Positions 14,558 to 23,225 of a stretch of 34,165 nt of DNA are shown in pieces. Under the pieces are notes generated by a model. The model saw only the letters and a list, made by a program, of their open reading frames with translations, was not told the origin of the DNA and did not search any database. A program made the translations under genes and the position numbers. Source of the stretch: Gallaecimonas pentaromativorans (GTDB lineage: Bacteria > Pseudomonadota > Gammaproteobacteria > Enterobacterales > Gallaecimonadaceae); NCBI RefSeq assembly GCF_003751625.1, contig NZ_RJUL01000017.1, positions 1-34,165 on the forward strand, read 5' to 3'. Numbering within the stretch: position 1 is the stretch's first letter; each line of letters opens with the position of its first letter.

Positions 14558-17500
14558 ATGATCAAGGGACTCGTAAAAAGTCGCCTGGCGCTGGCTCTGA
14601 GCCTTGCCCTGGGCGCTTCTTCCGTGGCTTACGCGGATGACACCAGCTCATCCATCCGTGGTACCATCACCGGCCCGCAAGGCCAACCCGCCGCTAACAC
14701 CAAAGTCATCCTGATGCACCAGCCCACCGGCACCGTCACTGAAGTGATGACCAAAGCCGATGGTACCTACAGTGCTACCGGCCTGCGGGTAGGTGGTCCT
14801 TACCTGGTTGTGGTTGACTCTGACACCTTCCAAGACGTTCAGCAGGACGGTATTTTTCTGCAGCTGGGTCAGACCCTGCGCCTGAACGAGCAGCTCAAAG
14901 CTGAAGGTGACGACACCGAAAAACTGACCGTTTACGGCCAGAAAATCACCTCCAACAAAGGCTCTTCCAGCGTCTTTGGCGAAGATGATATCCAAGGTGC
15001 GCCTACTTTTAACCGCGACCTCAAAGAAGTTGCCCGTAACAACCCTTACGCCAACATGCTGCCGGGCGACACCGCTCCGATGAGCTTCGCGGGCTCCAAC
15101 CCCCGTTACAACTCCATCACTGTTGACGGCGTAGCCATCAACGATGACTTCGGTCTGAACAACAACGGTTACCCGACTCAGCGCTCGCCGATCTCCATCG
15201 ATGCCATCGAGCAGGTAGCCGTTGAAGTCGCCCCCTTTGACGCCTCTGAAGGCGGCTTTACCGGCGGCCACATCAACGCTGTCACCAAATCCGGTACCAA
15301 CGAATTCCACGGCTCTCTTGGTTATGAGTACATGAGCGATTCTCTCGCCGGTACTCCCGAGAACCCGGACACCGGCAAAGACGTTCCCCTGGATTTTGAG
15401 CGCAAAACTTACAGCGTGACCCTGGGTGGCCCCATCATCAAAGACAAGCTGTTCTTCTTTGGTGCCTATGAAGAGTCCACCGAGCCGTCTCAGGTGAGCT
15501 GGGGCCCTAAAGGCTCTGGTGCTGCCAACGAAGCCAACTTTACTGAAGAGCAATTGGCGCAAGTTAGCCAAATTGCCAAAGATGTCTACGGCATCGATAT
15601 CGGTGGTTGGGATTCAGCTCCGGATACCAAAAACAAAAACTGGTTGATTAAACTGGACTGGAACGTTAACGCCGACCACCGTCTGGCCTTCACTTACAAC
15701 AAGACCGAAGGCAACGTCATCAACAACCAGACCACCAAAGACACCACCCTGCAGTTGGATACCAACTGGTATAACTACGAGCAGGACATGGATGTTTACA
15801 AGCTGCAATGGTACGCAGATTGGACGCCTGACTTCTCCAGTGAGATCTACGCCAGCTACAAGAAAGTTGACTCTATCTCCGGCCTGAAAACCAAGGCTTA
15901 CGGTGATATCACCATCAAAACCCTTGTGCCGGATCCGAATGATCCGACAAAGACCATTGGTGCGGATTTGAACTTCGGTCCTGACTACAACCGCCACGCC
16001 AACGAGCTGAACAACAAAACCTACAAACTGGGTGCCAAGTTCAACTACAGCGTTGGCGACCATCAGCTGAAGTTTGGTGGCGAGTACCAGAAACTGGACG
16101 TATTCAATATCTTTGTTCGAAACTCTCTGGGTTCTTATACCTTCGGTACCTCCAAAAATGGTGGTGGTATTGATGCCTTCTTGAACCAACAAGCAGACAG
16201 TTTCTATTACGAAAACGCCTACACCAACAACCCGAATGACGCTGCCGCCGACTTCAGCCTGGGTATGGGTAATGCCTATGTGCAAGATACCTGGTACCTC
16301 TCCGATAAATGGGAACTGGGTTTGGGTATGCGTTACGAGCGTTACTTCGTAAGCGATAAGCCAACCTTTAACCAGAACTTCTATGACCGTTACGGCTACT
16401 CCAACCAGGAAAACCTGGATGGCCTGGATATCTGGCTGCCCCGCGTGTCTCTGACCTGGTACGCAACCGACGACCTGACCGTAAACGGTGGTGTTGGCCG
16501 CTTTACCGGTGGCCGCCCCAACGTTTGGCTGTCCAACTCCTTCTCTAACGACGGCTACACCCTGGTGCAGTTTGATCGTAATGAAGTGACTCCGGACCAG
16601 TACCTGGACAACGTTACCCTGACCAACATCCCGACTGCGGTAACCGACGCCATGCACGCTGGCGATGGTTCTACCAACAGCATCGACCCCAACTACAAAC
16701 TGCCCTCTGACTGGGTTGCCCGCATTGCAACCGACTATCGCTTCGATATTCCGTCCGTAGGCAATGACTTCAACTGGCACTTTGAAGTGATGCGTAAGTG
16801 GATGACCGATAACAGCGCCTGGAAAGACATTTCCCGCTGCGTATCCGGCCAAACCGCCGCTGGCGTTAACATCTACGAGCCTTGTGACTCTACTGCAGCC
16901 AGCGATCACTACGATCTGCAGCTGACCAACGAGAACAAGGACGGCAAGGCCTGGATCATCAGCACCAGCCTGCAAAAAGACTGGGATAGCGGTGTCAGCC
17001 TGTACACCTCTTATACCCACCAAAACATCGACGAAGGTAACCCCGGTACCTCTTCTACTGCGACCTCTAACTATCAGTACAACATCGTTAAAGATCGCAA
17101 CATGGAAGAGATCGGCACTGCTGACTACGAAGTTGAGCACAGCTTTAAAGTGACTCTGGGTTATACCCACGAGTTCTTCCAAGGCTACGCTTCTCGCTTT
17201 AACCTGTTCTTCCAGCGCCGCTCTGGTACCCATTACAGCTACACCATGGGTATGTATAAAGACGGTGACTTAGGTGATAACAGCAGCTTCTACAATGCTG
17301 GTAGCTACCTGCCGTATATCCCGACTGGCCCGAACGACCCAGCACTGAGCCCAGAGAGTTCGCTCTCTTATGAGCAAATCATGCAGTACGCCGCTAATGC
17401 TGGCGTAGGCAGTGGCTTCGTTGGCAAAGGTACCGGCACCAGCCCCTGGGTAACCACCCTGGACTTCCAATTCCAGCAAGAGGTTCCCGGCTTTGCCAAG

Positions 17501-17743
17501 GGTCAGAAAGGTATCTTCTACTTCACCATCCAGAACCTGGCTAACCTGCTCAACAAGGATTGGGGACAAGTGAAGACCATGCAGTACACCGATGTGACCT
17601 TCATCGACTTCGCTGGCCTGGATAGCCAAGGCCGCTACAAGTACGATGCACCGAACTCTGGTTATAACGGCGGCAACTGGGATACCTTCGAAGCCGAAGA
17701 ATCCACCTGGCGCATCAAAGCCGGTATCAAGTACACCTTCTAA
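14558..17743 (+). CDS. TonB-dependent receptor, Oar-like with CarboxypepD_reg domain
   Basis: Outer-membrane active transporter energised by TonB-ExbBD. A signal peptide (residues 1-26, ending AYA) is followed by a carboxypeptidase-regulatory-like beta-sandwich (about 30-115: SSIRGTITGPQGQPAANTKV). Then comes a TonB-box-like stretch (EKLTVYGQ, about 120), a plug domain (about 135-240, with ITVDGVAIND and GGHINAVTKSGTNEFHG) and a long 22-strand-type barrel that ends in the terminal Phe expected for outer-membrane insertion (IKAGIKYTF). Length 1061 residues is typical of Oar-like receptors. CACAGGA precedes the ATG. The codons are noticeably biased toward those of highly expressed genes (frequent GTT, GCT, CGT, AAC) compared with neighbours. 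The substrate is unknown; a phosphodiesterase and an AraC regulator follow on the other strand. Confidence 0.92.
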   Translation: MIKGLVKSRLALALSLALGASSVAYADDTSSSIRGTITGPQGQPAANTKVILMHQPTGTVTEVMTKADGTYSATGLRVGGPYLVVVDSDTFQDVQQDGIFLQLGQTLRLNEQLKAEGDDTEKLTVYGQKITSNKGSSSVFGEDDIQGAPTFNRDLKEVARNNPYANMLPGDTAPMSFAGSNPRYNSITVDGVAINDDFGLNNNGYPTQRSPISIDAIEQVAVEVAPFDASEGGFTGGHINAVTKSGTNEFHGSLGYEYMSDSLAGTPENPDTGKDVPLDFERKTYSVTLGGPIIKDKLFFFGAYEESTEPSQVSWGPKGSGAANEANFTEEQLAQVSQIAKDVYGIDIGGWDSAPDTKNKNWLIKLDWNVNADHRLAFTYNKTEGNVINNQTTKDTTLQLDTNWYNYEQDMDVYKLQWYADWTPDFSSEIYASYKKVDSISGLKTKAYGDITIKTLVPDPNDPTKTIGADLNFGPDYNRHANELNNKTYKLGAKFNYSVGDHQLKFGGEYQKLDVFNIFVRNSLGSYTFGTSKNGGGIDAFLNQQADSFYYENAYTNNPNDAAADFSLGMGNAYVQDTWYLSDKWELGLGMRYERYFVSDKPTFNQNFYDRYGYSNQENLDGLDIWLPRVSLTWYATDDLTVNGGVGRFTGGRPNVWLSNSFSNDGYTLVQFDRNEVTPDQYLDNVTLTNIPTAVTDAMHAGDGSTNSIDPNYKLPSDWVARIATDYRFDIPSVGNDFNWHFEVMRKWMTDNSAWKDISRCVSGQTAAGVNIYEPCDSTAASDHYDLQLTNENKDGKAWIISTSLQKDWDSGVSLYTSYTHQNIDEGNPGTSSTATSNYQYNIVKDRNMEEIGTADYEVEHSFKVTLGYTHEFFQGYASRFNLFFQRRSGTHYSYTMGMYKDGDLGDNSSFYNAGSYLPYIPTGPNDPALSPESSLSYEQIMQYAANAGVGSGFVGKGTGTSPWVTTLDFQFQQEVPGFAKGQKGIFYFTIQNLANLLNKDWGQVKTMQYTDVTFIDFAGLDSQGRYKYDAPNSGYNGGNWDTFEAEESTWRIKAGIKYTF

Positions 17744-17766
17744 TAAAGGCCTGTACCGATACAGCA

Positions 17767-17794
17767 AAAGCCAGCCTTCGGGCTGGCTTTTTTA
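17767..17794 (+). terminator. Intrinsic terminator of TonB receptor gene
   Basis: AAAGCCAGCC, TTCG tetraloop, GGCTGGCTTTTTT. A strong hairpin with a T-tract, about 25 nt after the receptor stop. Confidence 0.9.
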
Positions 17795-17810
17795 TGGCTG
17801 AAACATATAA

Positions 17811-17837
17811 AAAACACCGCCAATTGGCGGTGTTTTT
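17811..17837. terminator. Bidirectional terminator, phosphodiesterase gene side
   Basis: AAAACACCGCC, AATT centre, GGCGGTGTTTTT. A symmetric stem with A and T flanks lies between the receptor and the convergent phosphodiesterase gene. It probably ends the minus-strand transcript and backs up the preceding terminator. Confidence 0.85.
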
Positions 17838-17854
17838 CGATTATAGGTACGGAG

Positions 17855-19078
17855 TTAATTGAGGCCTGGGGCAATACCCTGGCCATCACCATCCACCTTA
17901 GATAACAGCTTTATCCCGAGGATCTTGGCAACGGTGGGGTAAACATCGACATTATCAAAAGCCGGCAGCATCATCCCCTTTTTAAAGGCTGGGCCCTCGG
18001 CCACAAAGAGGGCGCCCATATCCTTGGTGTAGGTGTAACCATGATTGCCGCCGATGCCGTGAAAGTCTTTCTTGTCTTTATCGGTAAACACCAACGGCGC
18101 CTGGGTCTCCAGGATAATATCGGCGATACGGGGGCTGTCGGTGTAATGGCGCTCGGCCAGATCGGCTTTTGACAGCAACTGATAGCGCGCATCACCCAGC
18201 AGCTTTTGCTTTTGCCGGGCGATGGCCATGGCATCGACGCCGGGCTTGGCGTACAGCATCAGCCGGGTACTGGCATTGACCACCTTGAAATCTTCGCTGA
18301 TGGGCAACTTGCGATAATCAATGGCCTTATCGAGATCAACCGTCGACATGCCGTGGTCCGAGACCACGATAAGGTTCACCGGCTGGCTCACTTCACTTTT
18401 CAAACGGGCACGAAGCTCACCTATCAAGGCATCCACCTTTTTCACCGCATCCCGGGTTTGCGCCGCATCAGGCCCAAAACGATGGCCCATGGTGTCCACC
18501 AGTGAGAAATAACCCGCCACAAACTGCGGGCGCTGGTCGGCGGGCAGCTTCAGCCAGTCGACTATCTGGTTAATGCGCTCCTCGTAATCGGCCTGCTTCG
18601 AGTAGTGGTAGTAATAGTTGGGGGTCATGCCGCCGATAAGGGCGTCCGACTCGGGCCAGAAATAAGTGGCAGACTTCAGGCCATTAAGCTCGGCCAGGTT
18701 CCAAAGGGGAATGCCTTTAAGCCAGGTACTGTCCTTGCCGCCGTCGCCAAGGGAATAGCACTCCTGGCGCTGCTTGTCGCAAAAATGGTTATCAACGATA
18801 CCGTGGTGAGTCGGGTAAAGCCCGGTGACCAGGGTCAGGTGGTTGGGGAAGGTTTTGGTAGGATAAGCCGGGCGCATTTGCTCGGCGCGGACGCCATCAG
18901 CCGCCATGGCAGCCAGGTTGGGCGCGCCGTGCTTTTCAATGTAGTCCCAGCGAAAGCCATCGAGGGAGATCATCACCACGCTTTGCTGCTCGGCCGCAGG
19001 GGTTTGTTTGCTGGCCGGCACACTCTGACAGCCCCCTAGCATCGCCAGGGCCAGTAAGCTCAGGGAAAGTTTATTCAT
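17855..19078 (-). CDS. Ectonucleotide pyrophosphatase/phosphodiesterase-type lipoprotein
   Basis: Alkaline-phosphatase-superfamily enzyme of the NPP type. It is predicted to hydrolyse phosphodiester or pyrophosphate bonds in nucleotides or similar substrates with two zinc ions. A lipoprotein signal (MNKLSLSLLALAMLGGC, lipobox LGGC, Cys17) anchors it in the envelope. Active-site blocks run in order: MISLDGFRWDY (metal Asp), PAYPTKTFPNHLTLVTG (nucleophile Thr), DTMGHRFGPD (metal Asp and His), VSDHGMS (metal Asp-His) and GIGGNHGY (metal His). Length is 407 residues. I start at ATG 19078 because it gives a proper lipoprotein signal; upstream in-frame ATG 19090 and TTG 19102 would add 4-8 residues. 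It lies 88 bp downstream of the AraC gene on the same strand. True substrate specificity is not visible. Confidence 0.88.
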   Translation of the reverse strand: MNKLSLSLLALAMLGGCQSVPASKQTPAAEQQSVVMISLDGFRWDYIEKHGAPNLAAMAADGVRAEQMRPAYPTKTFPNHLTLVTGLYPTHHGIVDNHFCDKQRQECYSLGDGGKDSTWLKGIPLWNLAELNGLKSATYFWPESDALIGGMTPNYYYHYSKQADYEERINQIVDWLKLPADQRPQFVAGYFSLVDTMGHRFGPDAAQTRDAVKKVDALIGELRARLKSEVSQPVNLIVVSDHGMSTVDLDKAIDYRKLPISEDFKVVNASTRLMLYAKPGVDAMAIARQKQKLLGDARYQLLSKADLAERHYTDSPRIADIILETQAPLVFTDKDKKDFHGIGGNHGYTYTKDMGALFVAEGPAFKKGMMLPAFDNVDVYPTVAKILGIKLLSKVDGDGQGIAPGLN

Positions 19079-19166
19079 GTTGCAATACATCCTGTTAGCC
19101 AAAGAGTCTTTCTATCAGGCCTGAATGACAAGCCAAGGAATAAACGCCAAGAGGCGCGGATATGGG

Positions 19167-19958
19167 TCAAACCGTCTGGTTGAGGTTCTGCCAGCGGCCA
19201 GGGCTTTGCCCCATGACCTGCCGGAACACCTGGCAAAAGGCGCTGACGGTGTCGTAGCCCACCGCCAGGGCGGCGTCGCTCACCCTGCCCCCCTCCCCCA
19301 GCAGCACTAGGCTGTGATGGATACGGGCCAGCTGCAGCCACTGGCCGTAACTCAGGCCGGTCTGCTGCTTGAAGTGCCGGGAAAAGCTGCGCCGCGATAA
19401 CGCAACCTGGGTTGCCGCCAGCTCAAGAGGGGGCGCCAAAGCAGGGCTCGTGGCAATGGTTTCGCAAAGGGCTTTAAGGCGTTCCGAATAGGGCAGCGGC
19501 AGGCCAACCGACAGCGGCTTGGCCGCCTTGATTTCATCGCCAAGGGCCGCAAGACGCCGCTGGCTGACATCGCTCGGCACCTTTTGCGTCAGGGATTTGA
19601 GCAGCGCCTGGCAAAGCTCGGAGCCTTCAAAGACCGTCGGGTAGTCGAGCCAGTTACAACGCAGATAGAGGCTAAAGCCGGTGACCGGCGTTATCATCCG
19701 ACCCCGGTGAGGTTCACGCCCCGGGAACCAGCCCATACGCCCGGCAGGCACCAGCCAGCGCCCGGCGGAGGTTTCCATACTGGCGCAGCCGCTGGTTACC
19801 CACATCAGCTGCGCTTCTTCGTGAGCGTGCCAGGCCATGCCCTTGCTGCGGTCGTCATGGAGGATTTTGATGCGCACATCCTGCATCGACTCCAGGGCGT
19901 TATCGCCAAGGTAATTGGCGATCTCCAGCACCGTGACATCTTGGCCAATCTGCAACAT
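19167..19958 (-). CDS. AraC-family transcriptional regulator with cupin-like N-domain
   Basis: A DNA-binding regulator. Residues about 25-110 look like a cupin sensor domain (GMAWHAHEEAQLMWVTSG, then LVPAGRMGWFPGREPHRG). The last ~100 residues hold two helix-turn-helix units of the HTH_18 type (LSRRSFSRHFKQQTGLSYGQWLQLARI and VSDAALAVGYDTVSAFCQVFRQVMGQSPG, split here across the two helices). Length is 263 residues. ATG 19958 has a weak ribosome site; an alternative ATG at 19886 would still keep the cupin domain. The phosphodiesterase gene follows 88 bp downstream on the same strand and may be its target or co-transcribed partner (inference). The effector is unknown. Confidence 0.88.
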   Translation of the reverse strand: MLQIGQDVTVLEIANYLGDNALESMQDVRIKILHDDRSKGMAWHAHEEAQLMWVTSGCASMETSAGRWLVPAGRMGWFPGREPHRGRMITPVTGFSLYLRCNWLDYPTVFEGSELCQALLKSLTQKVPSDVSQRRLAALGDEIKAAKPLSVGLPLPYSERLKALCETIATSPALAPPLELAATQVALSRRSFSRHFKQQTGLSYGQWLQLARIHHSLVLLGEGGRVSDAALAVGYDTVSAFCQVFRQVMGQSPGRWQNLNQTV

Positions 19959-20028
19959 TTATTGGCAACCTATCGATAATGGGCAAAAGCCTTTCAAGGC
20001 TAACGTATCACCACAAAGGAGGGAAGCC

Positions 20029-20307
20029 ATGAAACCGGAACAAGTACTGCCAGATGACCAAGACAAGCTGACCATTGCCGATGTCACCGTACGCAAGGGT
20101 ACCGTTGGCGCCTTTTTGCATAATGCGAGGTTACTGATGAAAAACGACTTGAGCAAAAAAGCCCGTCGCCAGGCCGAAAAAGATACCCAGGAATTGCTGC
20201 CGGCCCTGGATGCCCTGGGCTTTTTTGAGGTGCTGGGAATACGGGATGAAATTTTATCTGCCTGTATCAACAGGCTGCGCCAGGCCCCCACAGAAAAGCC
20301 CGCATGA
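20029..20307 (+). CDS. Hypothetical small protein, 92 residues
   Basis: I do not recognise the family. The protein is soluble, with a charged N-terminal third (KPEQVLPDDQDKLTIADV), a segment RKGTVGAFLHNARLLMK, a lysine- and arginine-rich stretch (KKARRQAEKD) and a hydrophobic C-terminal helix (ALDALGFFEVLGIRDEIL). ATG 20029 is preceded by AAGGAGG at ideal distance. An upstream ATG at 19915 in the same frame lies inside the divergent AraC gene and lacks support. A strong terminator follows within 10 nt. The gene is divergent from AraC and convergent with nqrM. The good ribosome site and terminator make it a real gene; its role is unknown. Confidence 0.75.
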   Translation: MKPEQVLPDDQDKLTIADVTVRKGTVGAFLHNARLLMKNDLSKKARRQAEKDTQELLPALDALGFFEVLGIRDEILSACINRLRQAPTEKPA

Positions 20308-20320
20308 TGCGGGCTTTTTT
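20294..20320. terminator. Bidirectional intrinsic terminator, small protein gene / nqrM
   Basis: AAAAGCCCGCAT followed by ATGCGGGC and T8 on the plus strand. It ends one base before the convergent nqrM stop, so it serves both genes, with the stronger T-tract on the plus side. Confidence 0.88.
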
Positions 20321-20554
20321 TTACAGGATACGGTTCTCGTTCCAGACCGCTTCCTTGGCCTTGCGCTTGGCTTCATCTTTGGCCATGCGCGCCTTGCGTT
20401 TGTCGCAAGGGTCCGGGCAATCACAGGCTTTTTTCATACCCAGGCCGCTAATACCGCCACAGGAGCCGGAGATGGTCTTCTTCTGGAAGATGTACCCGAC
20501 CGCCATGGCCAGGATCACCAGCAGAAACAGGCCGAATGTATAAACAACAATCAT
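20321..20554 (-). CDS. nqrM: Na+-NQR maturation factor NqrM
   Basis: A small membrane protein (DUF539) needed to assemble Na+-translocating NADH:quinone reductase. It is thought to deliver iron for the Cys4[Fe] centre between NqrD and NqrE. One N-terminal membrane helix (residues about 3-23) is followed by a cysteine-rich segment with Cys32, Cys44, Cys46 and Cys50 (SCGG and KKACDCPDPC) and a charged helical tail (RKARMAKDEAKRKAKEA). Length is 77 residues, normal. It is on the same strand as the nqr operon and 173 nt after nqrF. A terminator-like hairpin lies between them, so it may rely on readthrough or its own promoter. Confidence 0.93.
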   Translation of the reverse strand: MIVVYTFGLFLLVILAMAVGYIFQKKTISGSCGGISGLGMKKACDCPDPCDKRKARMAKDEAKRKAKEAVWNENRIL

Positions 20555-20671
20555 CAGTGCCTCTTTACCGGATTGGCTTTGAGGGCGACAGTTTACCGCT
20601 CCTGGCCGCCCTTGTCAGTTTTGGTGGCTAAAAATACCCCGTTCATCTCGCCGTAATTTGCGCCACCAAAG

Positions 20672-20701
20672 AAAATGGCCAGCCACCAGGCCAGCCATTT
20701 T
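20672..20701 (-). terminator. Probable terminator or attenuating hairpin after nqrF
   Basis: The stem AAAATGGC / GCCATTTT is extended by an inner GCC/GGC pairing after two mismatches. On the minus strand it ends in TTTTC. It lies 27 nt after the nqrF stop and would limit readthrough into nqrM. The T-tract is short, so termination is probably partial. Confidence 0.6.
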
Positions 20702-20727
20702 GGACGTTACATCGTGCTCAGACGCGG

Positions 20728-21951
20728 TTAGCCACCGAAGTCGTCCAGCAGGATGTTCTCGTCTTCAACGCCCAAGTCTTTGAGCATTTTGATGACGGAG
20801 GCGTTCATGATCGGCGGTCCACACATGTAGAACTCGCAATCTTCCGGCGCCGGGTGATCCTTGAGGTGGTTTTCATAAACCACGTTATGGATGAAGCCGG
20901 TGTAGCCATCCCAGTTGTCCTCGGGCTGAGGATCAGACAGGGCCACGTGCCAGTTGAAGTTGTCGTTCTCTTCCTGAAGCATGTCGAAATCTTCAACGTA
21001 GAACATTTCACGCTTGGAACGGGCACCGTACCAGAAGGTGATTTTACGCTTGGATTTCAGACGACGCAGCTGGTCGAAAATGTGGCTACGCATCGGCGCC
21101 ATACCGGCACCACCACCAATGAACACCATCTCGGCCTCGGTATCTTTGGCGAAGAATTCACCGAAGGGACCGGAGATAGTAACCTTGTCGCCAGGCTTGC
21201 AGGACCAGATGAACGAAGACATCTTGCCGCAAGGCAGGCTCAGGTTGTTCGGCGGCGGCGTGGCGATACGGACGTTCAGCATGATGATGCCTTTCTCGTC
21301 CGGATAGTTGGCCATGGAGTAAGCGCGGATGGTGGTGTCGTCAACCTTGGACTCAAGTTTGAAGAAGCCAAAGCGCTCCCAGTCAGGACGGTATTCTGCC
21401 GGCACATCAAAGTCGCTGTACTTGATGTGGTGCGGCGGCGCCTCGATCTGGATATAACCACCGGCGCGGAACGGCACGGATTCGCCTTCCGGGATAGCCA
21501 GTTTGAATTCCTTGATGAAGGTCGCCTTGTTGTCGTTGGAGATAACAGTGCATTCCCACTGCTTCACACCAAAGATCTCTTCGGGCACTTCAATGTTCAT
21601 GTCCTGCTTCACGGCAACCTGGCAAGACAGTCGGCAGCCTTCTTTGGCTTCGCGCTTGGAGATGTGCGACAGCTCGGTCGGCAGAATATCGCCGCCGCCA
21701 TCGTTCACCGTTACGCGGCACTGGCCACAGGAACCGCCGCCGCCACAGGCGGAGGACACGAAGATACCGCTGGAGGCCAAGGCGCCCAGCAGTTTGCCAC
21801 CGGCAGGCACGGTAATGGCCTTTTCCGGATCGTTATTAATGGTAATGGTCACGTCACCGCTGCTAACCAGCTTGGCACGGGCAACCAGGATGATGGCTAC
21901 CAGTACCATGATGATCACGGTGAACATACCAACGCCGAGAATGATTTCCAT
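20728..21951 (-). CDS. nqrF: Na+-NQR subunit F, NADH dehydrogenase flavoprotein
   Basis: The electron-input subunit of the sodium pump. It oxidises NADH through FAD and passes electrons to a [2Fe-2S] cluster. One N-terminal membrane helix (residues about 3-24) is followed by a plant-type ferredoxin domain with cluster ligands Cys69, Cys75, Cys78 and Cys110 ([12 protein letters not shown] and RLSC). An FAD-binding domain with RAYSMANYP (209-217) and an NAD-binding domain with [12 protein letters not shown] (about 278-289) and YMCGPPIMN follow. The C-terminus DDFGG is the family end. Length 407 residues is standard. It is the last gene of the nqrABCDEF order, 39 nt after nqrE. Confidence 0.97.
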   Translation of the reverse strand: MEIILGVGMFTVIIMVLVAIILVARAKLVSSGDVTITINNDPEKAITVPAGGKLLGALASSGIFVSSACGGGGSCGQCRVTVNDGGGDILPTELSHISKREAKEGCRLSCQVAVKQDMNIEVPEEIFGVKQWECTVISNDNKATFIKEFKLAIPEGESVPFRAGGYIQIEAPPHHIKYSDFDVPAEYRPDWERFGFFKLESKVDDTTIRAYSMANYPDEKGIIMLNVRIATPPPNNLSLPCGKMSSFIWSCKPGDKVTISGPFGEFFAKDTEAEMVFIGGGAGMAPMRSHIFDQLRRLKSKRKITFWYGARSKREMFYVEDFDMLQEENDNFNWHVALSDPQPEDNWDGYTGFIHNVVYENHLKDHPAPEDCEFYMCGPPIMNASVIKMLKDLGVEDENILLDDFGG

Positions 21952-21990
21952 CGACTTATCCTTTGCGTTTTGGGCGCGGCAAAGCCGCGC

Positions 21991-22587
21991 TTACAACTGA
22001 ACCCCTGAGAAAGACATAAAGCCCAGCGCCATCAGACCAGCGGTGATAAACACGCTGCCCAGGCCACGCACGGCTTCAGGCATATCGGCATACTTGAGCT
22101 TCTCGCGGATACCCGCCAGCAGCACGATAGCCAGCATCCAGCCCACACCAGAACCGAAACCGAACACCACGGACTCGCCGAAGGTGTATTCACGCAGGGC
22201 CATGAAGGACACGGCACCGAAGATCGCGCAGTTAACGGTGATGAGCGGCAGGAAGATACCCAGGGCGTTGTAGAGGACCGGGAAGAACTTATCCAGGATC
22301 ATCTCCAGGATCTGAACGATGGCCGCAATAACACCAATCCAGGTAATAAAGCTCAGGAAGCTCAGATCCATACCCTTAACCAGGGCATCGGGAGCCAGGA
22401 TGTAATGGGTTACCAGTTGGTTGACCGGTACAGAGATGGTCAGAACCACGGTAACGGCAATGCCCAGGCCCATGGCAGTGGAGATCTTCTTGGACACCGC
22501 CAGGAAGGTACACATACCCAGGAAGAAGGACAGCGCCATGTTCTCGATGAAAATCGAGCGAACCAAAAGGCTGATGTAATGTTCCAC
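21991..22587 (-). CDS. nqrE: Na+-NQR subunit E
   Basis: Integral membrane subunit with six helices, related to NqrD and RnfA. Together with NqrD it holds the iron centre that carries electrons across the membrane. The conserved cysteines are at 26 (LGMCTFLA) and 120 ([10 protein letters not shown]), as in Vibrio NqrE. Length is 198 residues. It begins 5 nt after nqrD and ends with SGVQL. Confidence 0.96.
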   Translation of the reverse strand: MEHYISLLVRSIFIENMALSFFLGMCTFLAVSKKISTAMGLGIAVTVVLTISVPVNQLVTHYILAPDALVKGMDLSFLSFITWIGVIAAIVQILEMILDKFFPVLYNALGIFLPLITVNCAIFGAVSFMALREYTFGESVVFGFGSGVGWMLAIVLLAGIREKLKYADMPEAVRGLGSVFITAGLMALGFMSFSGVQL

Positions 22588-22592
22588 AGCGA

Positions 22593-23225
22593 TTACTCCT
22601 TAGGTTCTACTTGCTCGGGGCGGAAAGTGCGCAGGGCCCAGATGATACCGCCGATGATGAAGAAGGCGCTGGGGGGCAGCAGCAACAGACCGTTGGGCTG
22701 ATACCAACCACCGTTCTTAATCAGCGGCAGCACTTCAAAACCGAACACGGTGCCGGAACCTAGCAGCTCACGGATAAAGCCGACGGTCAGCAGCATGGCG
22801 CTGTAACCCAGGCCGTTACCGATACCGTCCAGGAAGGACATCAACGGCGGGCTCTTCATGGCGTAGGCTTCGGCGCGACCCATCACGATACAGTTGGTGA
22901 TGATAAGACCAACGAATACCGACAGTTCCTTGGACAAGCCATAGGCATAGGCACGCAGCACCTGGTCAACCACGATAACCAAGGACGCAATGATGGCCAT
23001 CTGCACGATGATCCGCACGCTGTTGGGAATGTGGTTGCGAATGAGCGAGATAAACAGGTTGGAAAAGCCGGTAACCAGTGTCAGGGCGATACCCATAACA
23101 AAGGCTTTATCCATACGGCCGGTAACCGCCAGCGCCGAACAGATACCCAGCACCTGAAGGGCGATGGGGTTGTTGGCGAGCAGCGGCCCCAGCAGAACCT
23201 TTTTAATTTCTTTGCTGTTAGCCAT
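22593..23225 (-). CDS. nqrD: Na+-NQR subunit D
   Basis: Integral membrane subunit, an inverted structural relative of NqrE. It supplies the other two cysteine ligands of the membrane iron centre, Cys29 ([10 protein letters not shown]) and Cys112 ([13 protein letters not shown]). Length 210 residues fits the family. The start overlaps the end of nqrC by 8 nt, so translation is coupled. Confidence 0.96.
   Translation of the reverse strand: MANSKEIKKVLLGPLLANNPIALQVLGICSALAVTGRMDKAFVMGIALTLVTGFSNLFISLIRNHIPNSVRIIVQMAIIASLVIVVDQVLRAYAYGLSKELSVFVGLIITNCIVMGRAEAYAMKSPPLMSFLDGIGNGLGYSAMLLTVGFIRELLGSGTVFGFEVLPLIKNGGWYQPNGLLLLPPSAFFIIGGIIWALRTFRPEQVEPKE

Noticed and set aside
15614-17233. 539-residue open frame on the minus strand inside the TonB receptor gene
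   Set aside because: Antisense to a gene with clear signal peptide, plug and barrel; the translation has no domain and is a by-product of codon bias.
20854-22008. 384-residue plus-strand open frame opposite nqrF
   Set aside because: Entirely antisense to nqrF, with no ribosome site or family motifs.
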